A program made the translations under genes and the position numbers. A stretch of 33,522 bases of DNA. Origin: Helicobacter sp. GTDB lineage: Bacteria; Campylobacterota; Campylobacteria; Campylobacterales; Helicobacteraceae. The stretch covers positions 35,165 to 68,686 of the forward strand of contig JAAVGZ010000089.1 of the NCBI GenBank assembly GCA_014799985.1, given 5' to 3'. Positions 29,755-33,522 of the stretch are shown one piece after another (positions within the stretch are counted from its first letter, which is position 1; each line of letters begins with the position of its first letter). Under the pieces are notes generated by a model that was not told where the DNA came from, searched no databases, and saw only the letters and a program-made list of their open reading frames with translations.

Positions 29755-31044
29755 TTATTGAGAATCGGGCTTAATCACCGCCCATGATTTCAGCACATCA
29801 ACGGCGCTTTTGAGCTGAATGTCGTCCCAGAGCATGTTGTTTGTGATGTCGTTCTTGTTGCCCTCTTTCTTGGACGATGTGTCGATTTTCTCAAGCTCGC
29901 CCTCGAGATGTTGCTTGAGGTCGGATTCTTTGATGCTAAAGCCATTTTCTTCGCGCGGCGCGGCGCCGGGATAAATCAGCAAGTCGGGCGTGATTCCAAG
30001 CGCTTGAATCGTGCGCCCGCTTGGGAGATAGTAGCGCGCAATCGTGAGGCGCAAGCCCTCGTTTTTGTCGAGCGGCAACACGACCTGCACGCTGCCCTTG
30101 CCGAAGCTCTTTTCGCCCACAACGACAGCGCGCTTGTGGTCTTGGAGCGCGCCTGCGACAATCTCGCTCGCGCTCGCGCTGCCGCCGTTAATCAGCACGA
30201 CCATAGGCACAGATTCGTAAGCGCTATTTGCCGAAGCCTTGAACTCGATGTTCTCGCTCTCCTCGCGCCCCTTTTGCGAGACGATAATGCCCTCTTTTAG
30301 GAAAATGTCCGAGACTTCAACGGCTTGGTTGAGCAGCCCGCCCGGGTTGCTGCGCAAGTCGAGCACAATGCCCTTGAGCCATTTTGCCTTTTTGAGCTCC
30401 TCTTTGATGTTTTGGCTCACATTGCGGCTAAACGAGCTCACGCGGATATAGAGAATGTCCGTGCCTGCAATGCGCTTCGCCTTGACAGCCTCGACCTTGA
30501 TGACATCGCGCACGATGTCAAAGACGATGGGCTTTGGCTCGTTTTTGCGCACAATCGCGAGCTGCACCTTGCTGCCCGGCTCGCCGCGCATGAGGTCAAC
30601 GGCGTCATCGATTGCCATGTTGAGCGTGCTTTTGTCGTTGATTTTGAGGATAATATCGCCGCTTCTAAGCCCCGCCTTCTCGCCCGGCGTGCCGTCTATG
30701 GGCGAGATAATCGTGAGCGCGCCCTCTTTGAGCCCGATTGTGATTCCAACGCCGCCAAACTCGCCGCTTGTCTGCACCTTGAGCTCGTCAAACTTGCGCG
30801 CGTCCAAATAGGCGGAATGCGCGTCTAGGTTGCTCAACATGCCGTCAATAGCTTTGTTCACAATCTCGTTGAACGAAATCTCATCGACATAACGTTCTTC
30901 AATCATGCGCATGACATTGCGCAATTTGTTGTAGGCTTCGAGCCGCCCGGCGCTTGTTGCCTTGTCTTTTGTCGCATTGGTCTCGGCGCTTGCGAGCCCC
31001 ACACAACAGAAAACCATAAAAGCCATAATGATGTGTCGTGTCAT
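29755..31044 (-). CDS. ctpA: Carboxy-terminal processing protease CtpA (S41)
   Basis: A 429-residue periplasmic serine protease. A signal peptide (residues 1-21 or so, ending GLASAE) is followed by an N-terminal helical region and a PDZ domain (GEFGGVGITIGLKEG to GLRSGDIILKIND, about residues 94-140). The S41 domain then holds the catalytic Ser in GGSASASEI (about residue 291) and Lys in SFGKGSVQ (about residue 316). It trims or degrades exported proteins, perhaps peptidoglycan enzymes as in relatives. The start MTRHIIMAFM at 31044 has GAGGAC eight bases upstream; another ATG 15 bases earlier is possible. It is the first gene of the long operon with purC next. Confidence 0.95.
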   Translation of the reverse strand: MTRHIIMAFMVFCCVGLASAETNATKDKATSAGRLEAYNKLRNVMRMIEERYVDEISFNEIVNKAIDGMLSNLDAHSAYLDARKFDELKVQTSGEFGGVGITIGLKEGALTIISPIDGTPGEKAGLRSGDIILKINDKSTLNMAIDDAVDLMRGEPGSKVQLAIVRKNEPKPIVFDIVRDVIKVEAVKAKRIAGTDILYIRVSSFSRNVSQNIKEELKKAKWLKGIVLDLRSNPGGLLNQAVEVSDIFLKEGIIVSQKGREESENIEFKASANSAYESVPMVVLINGGSASASEIVAGALQDHKRAVVVGEKSFGKGSVQVVLPLDKNEGLRLTIARYYLPSGRTIQALGITPDLLIYPGAAPREENGFSIKESDLKQHLEGELEKIDTSSKKEGNKNDITNNMLWDDIQLKSAVDVLKSWAVIKPDSQ

Positions 31045-31069
31045 TTTGTCCTCTTTCATAAAAATACGT

Positions 31070-31075
31070 ACTATA
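31070..31075 (-). promoter_or_regulatory. Possible -10 box for the ctpA-pur-plsC-rsmH operon
   Basis: The minus strand reads GTTATAGTAC, a TATAGT hexamer 26 bases before the ctpA start in the 57-base gap after the DUF4149-like gene. There is no clear -35. Read-through from dxs is also possible. Confidence 0.35.
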
Positions 31076-31101
31076 ACGCACAAAATAAAACAAGCTGCAT
31101 G

Positions 31102-31599
31102 CTATTGCTGGCGCAACAAGAGCAGCACCCGACTGGCAAAAAGCGCGATGAGCGCATAGAATGCCGCATAGAATGCCCACACAGATTGTTGATGTAACGC
31201 ATGGAAATTGCTGTTTGCAAGAAATTCTTCGCCTTGTTTTTGGATTTCGATGATTGCGGGTAGATAGTAAAGAACGAATAAAAGAATCGCGGCAATGGCG
31301 ATAGAGCCAAAAATCAAGAAACGTTTCTGCGAATGGATTGTGGCGCTAAGAATCTCATAGAGCGCAATCAGAATCGCGACAAACAGCAGCACATAGCTCG
31401 CGCGGACGAAGATTTCTGTCATAATCATGCCCGCTTGGAACGCATCGATTGCGCCCTCTGTGATGATGAGCGCATCGCGGAAAATCACGGGGGCGCTCAA
31501 AGCGCCAAGAGAAAGAATCACGCCGCATGCAAAGCCCAACATCAGGAGATAGAAAATCGTGAATGCCTGAAAGAGGGCGGTGGCAAGCTTAGGATTCAT
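31102..31599 (-). CDS. DUF4149-like integral membrane protein
   Basis: A 165-residue protein with four likely membrane helices (about residues 12-34, 65-88, 92-114 and 138-162). GVILSLGALSAPVIFRDALI in the first loop and ESFLANSNFHALHQQSVW-type residues before the last helix recall the DUF4149/TMEM205-like family; function is unknown. ATG 31599 has AAGGGGG upstream and overlaps the dxs stop by 11 bases, so it is cotranscribed with dxs. Family assignment is by pattern memory and is tentative. Confidence 0.7.
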   Translation of the reverse strand: MNPKLATALFQAFTIFYLLMLGFACGVILSLGALSAPVIFRDALIITEGAIDAFQAGMIMTEIFVRASYVLLFVAILIALYEILSATIHSQKRFLIFGSIAIAAILLFVLYYLPAIIEIQKQGEEFLANSNFHALHQQSVWAFYAAFYALIALFASRVLLLLRQQ

Positions 31600-33466
31600 C
31601 GTTGCCCCCTTGTTGTTTTAGCGATGTGATGTAGCGCTCAAGCAGCGATTCTGTGTCGATTTGTAACATTTGCTCGATGTGCTCGACCTTGCCATGTGGC
31701 ACAAACGAATCGGGAATCTCGAACGAGATAATGCGCGCATGCGTGCCATGCGCGTTTTGCCACTCGCCAAGCGCGCTTGCGATGCCGCAAGGGACGACAT
31801 TGTCGCTCAAGACATACCATGTGTTGTGAGTTTGGGCGAGCGAGGCAAGCAGGGCGGAATCGAGCGGCTTGGCAAAGCGCAAATCAACAAGCGCGGGAAT
31901 CGGCATGCCCCTTTCGCGCAGCGCCTCGATGAGCCGATAGCCCCTACCCACGCCGTTGCCATAGCAAACAAGCGCCACAGGCACTTGCCCTTGAATAAGA
32001 ATCTCGCCTTTGCCCGCGACAATCTCGCCAAAGGGCAGCGCGGAATCATCGAGAATGAAACTCTTGCGCGGGTAGCGCACGGCAAGTGGTCCGCTATCAA
32101 AAGTTTGCGCAAAGCGCACCATCGCAGCGAGCATTTTGTTGCAAAACGGCGCGCAAAGCGTGAAGTTTGGGATAAGGCGCAGATAGCCCACGTCAAATAA
32201 GCCCTGATGTGTCTCGCCGTCTTCACCGACAATGCCCGCCCTATCGAGCATGAAGCGCACGGGAAGGTTGAGGATTCCGACATCATGCACGAGCTGGTCG
32301 AATCCGCGTTGCAAGAAGGTGGAATAGATTGCCACAAATGGGCGCAAGCCCTCTTTGGCGCACGCTGCCATCGAGGTAACGCCATGTGATTCGGCAATCG
32401 CGATGTCCCAAAAGCGGTCGGGGTAGGCGGCGATGAGCGCGTCTAGCCCCGTGCCGCTGGGCATTGCGGCGGTGATTCCGACCAAGCGGGAATCGTCATG
32501 CGCGAGCGAGAGCAGCGTTTGCGAAAAGACGCTCGTTGGCGACTTCGTGGCGCTCTTTGATTTTGCCTGCCCGTTTTGCAAGTCAAACGAGCTGACGCTA
32601 TGCCATGATTCTTGGTGTCCCTCGGCGATTTTGTAGCCCTTGCCCTTGAGCGTTTGGGCGTGAATCACGATGGGCTTTTGCATGTTTTTGGCGAGCGTGA
32701 GCGCGTCTATGATGGCTTGCAGGTTGTGCCCGTCAATGGGTCCAATATACTCGAGCCCGAGCTCCTCGAACAATAGCCCGGGCGTGATGAGTTTGAGCGA
32801 TTCTTCGAAGCGCTTTGCCATGTAGGTCGCGCCATCGGGCAGCTTGCGCAATATTGGCTCTATGCGCGACTTGAGCGACTGAAAAAACTCGCCCGCGATG
32901 GCTTGCGAGAGATAGCGGCTAATCGCGCCAATCGGGTGGGCGATGCTCATTTCGTTGTCGTTGAGCAGAATCACGAGCGGATATTTGCGGTCGCCAAGCT
33001 CGTTCAGCGCCTCGTAGCAGAGCCCCGATGACAGCGAGCCATCGCCAATCAGCACGACAGGGATTCTGTCCTCTTTGTGCAGCGCAATCGCCTTCGCCGC
33101 GCCCACAGCGAGCGAGAGCGAGGTCGAGCTATGCCCCGCGACAAAATAATCATAGGGGCTCTCTTTGGGGTTGGTGTAGCCGCTAATGCCCTGATATTGG
33201 CGCAATGTCTCGAAGTTTTCCCAGCGGTCGGTGAGCAGCTTGTGTGCGTAGGCTTGGTGCGAGACATCGAAGATGAATGGGTCATTGGGGCAGTCGAAGA
33301 CATAGTGCATGGCGACAATGAGCTCGGTTGCGCCGAGTGTCGAGCTCAAATGCCCGCCGTTTTGCGAGACGACATATAGGATTCTGTTGCGAATCTGCTC
33401 GCACAGAATCGCGAGTTCGTCTATGCTTTTTTGTTTTATCGTTGCGAGCTGCATGGACGCTATCAC
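31589..33466 (-). CDS. dxs: 1-deoxy-D-xylulose-5-phosphate synthase
   Basis: Thiamine-diphosphate enzyme joining pyruvate and glyceraldehyde 3-phosphate, the first step of the MEP isoprenoid pathway. It also supplies thiamine and pyridoxal synthesis. The 625-residue protein has GHSSTSLSLAVGAAKA and the ThDP/Mg motif GDGSLSSGLCYEALNELGD through NDNEMSIA. The transketolase-like second domain (FLQRGFDQLVHDVG, DRAGIVGEDGETHQGLFD) is followed by a C-terminal transketolase domain. GTG 33466 has AAGGAC eight bases upstream and overlaps the upstream stop (GTGA). ATG 33454 is an alternative. Its neighbour upstream is probably fliH, as in H. pylori. Confidence 0.97.
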   Translation of the reverse strand: MIASMQLATIKQKSIDELAILCEQIRNRILYVVSQNGGHLSSTLGATELIVAMHYVFDCPNDPFIFDVSHQAYAHKLLTDRWENFETLRQYQGISGYTNPKESPYDYFVAGHSSTSLSLAVGAAKAIALHKEDRIPVVLIGDGSLSSGLCYEALNELGDRKYPLVILLNDNEMSIAHPIGAISRYLSQAIAGEFFQSLKSRIEPILRKLPDGATYMAKRFEESLKLITPGLLFEELGLEYIGPIDGHNLQAIIDALTLAKNMQKPIVIHAQTLKGKGYKIAEGHQESWHSVSSFDLQNGQAKSKSATKSPTSVFSQTLLSLAHDDSRLVGITAAMPSGTGLDALIAAYPDRFWDIAIAESHGVTSMAACAKEGLRPFVAIYSTFLQRGFDQLVHDVGILNLPVRFMLDRAGIVGEDGETHQGLFDVGYLRLIPNFTLCAPFCNKMLAAMVRFAQTFDSGPLAVRYPRKSFILDDSALPFGEIVAGKGEILIQGQVPVALVCYGNGVGRGYRLIEALRERGMPIPALVDLRFAKPLDSALLASLAQTHNTWYVLSDNVVPCGIASALGEWQNAHGTHARIISFEIPDSFVPHGKVEHIEQMLQIDTESLLERYITSLKQQGGNDES

Positions 33467-33522
33467 GATGAACGTCCTTCGAGAATGGAGCGTTTGAGAT
33501 TCTCAAAGCGCGACATAATCGT
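33463..33522 (-). CDS. fliH: Probable flagellar export regulator FliH (last 19 codons)
   Basis: Only the 3' end is present: TIMSRFENLKRSILEGRSS then stop. FliH regulates the flagellar export ATPase FliI. Assignment rests on the four-base overlap with dxs, the fliH-dxs order known in H. pylori and a C-terminus of the kind expected for FliH. The visible sequence is too short to confirm the family. Confidence 0.55.
   Translation of the reverse strand, partial: TIMSRFENLKRSILEGRSS

Overview
The window is a gene-dense chromosomal segment of a Campylobacterota bacterium, most likely a Helicobacter or Helicobacter-like species with a fairly GC-rich genome. The evidence is a FlaA-type flagellin close to that of Helicobacter pylori, a fused CcsBA haem exporter following hemH and a thioredoxin-like lipoprotein, the plsY-folB and fliH-dxs pairs, and a tmRNA with a Helicobacter/Campylobacter-like tag (ANNTNYAPAYAKVA). 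It differs from H. pylori in keeping purine biosynthesis genes (purC, purS, purQ). I see no prophage, transposase, CRISPR array, tRNA or rRNA.

Layout. 1-597 (minus): 5' end of a Bcp peroxiredoxin and a small membrane protein. 686-5074 (plus): hemH, a CxxC lipoprotein and ccsBA, a haem/cytochrome c maturation operon. 5067-6422 (minus): a MATE exporter. 6485-9178 (plus): an rluB-like pseudouridine synthase, an M23 peptidoglycan peptidase and minC. 9175-15482 (minus): folB, plsY, queF, gyrB, dnaN and dnaA, an origin-type cluster, with ruvC divergent from dnaA. DnaA-box clusters flank dnaA. The dnaA-dnaN gap also has an AT-rich segment, a TAG-TAG-TAG DnaA-trio, a G-rich spacer and boxes in the order expected of a bacterial unwinding region, so the replication origin probably lies here.

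16095-16949 is the only long gene-free stretch. It is packed with inverted-repeat elements of a GTCATTGCGAGC family, hairpins and a strong G-quadruplex motif. Then come flaA (minus, with a sigma-28 promoter), msbA, a GNAT acetyltransferase and ssrA (tmRNA), all minus. A small unknown membrane protein (plus) and two more repeat elements follow.

31044-21982 (minus) reads as one tightly coupled operon of ten genes: ctpA, purC, purS, purQ, an SH3-domain membrane protein, plsC, malic enzyme, rsmH, an FtsL-like protein and an M24B aminopeptidase. Most junctions overlap or lie within 15 bases. It mixes purine synthesis, phospholipid synthesis and cell-envelope/division functions. Upstream, also minus, are a DUF4149-like membrane protein, dxs and the last 19 codons of a probable fliH.

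No clearly new multi-gene system is visible. The most rewarding non-standard features are the origin architecture, the repeat/G-quadruplex island beside flaA, a perfect palindrome centred on a possible msbA start codon, and over-represented GCATGC and GANTC words.
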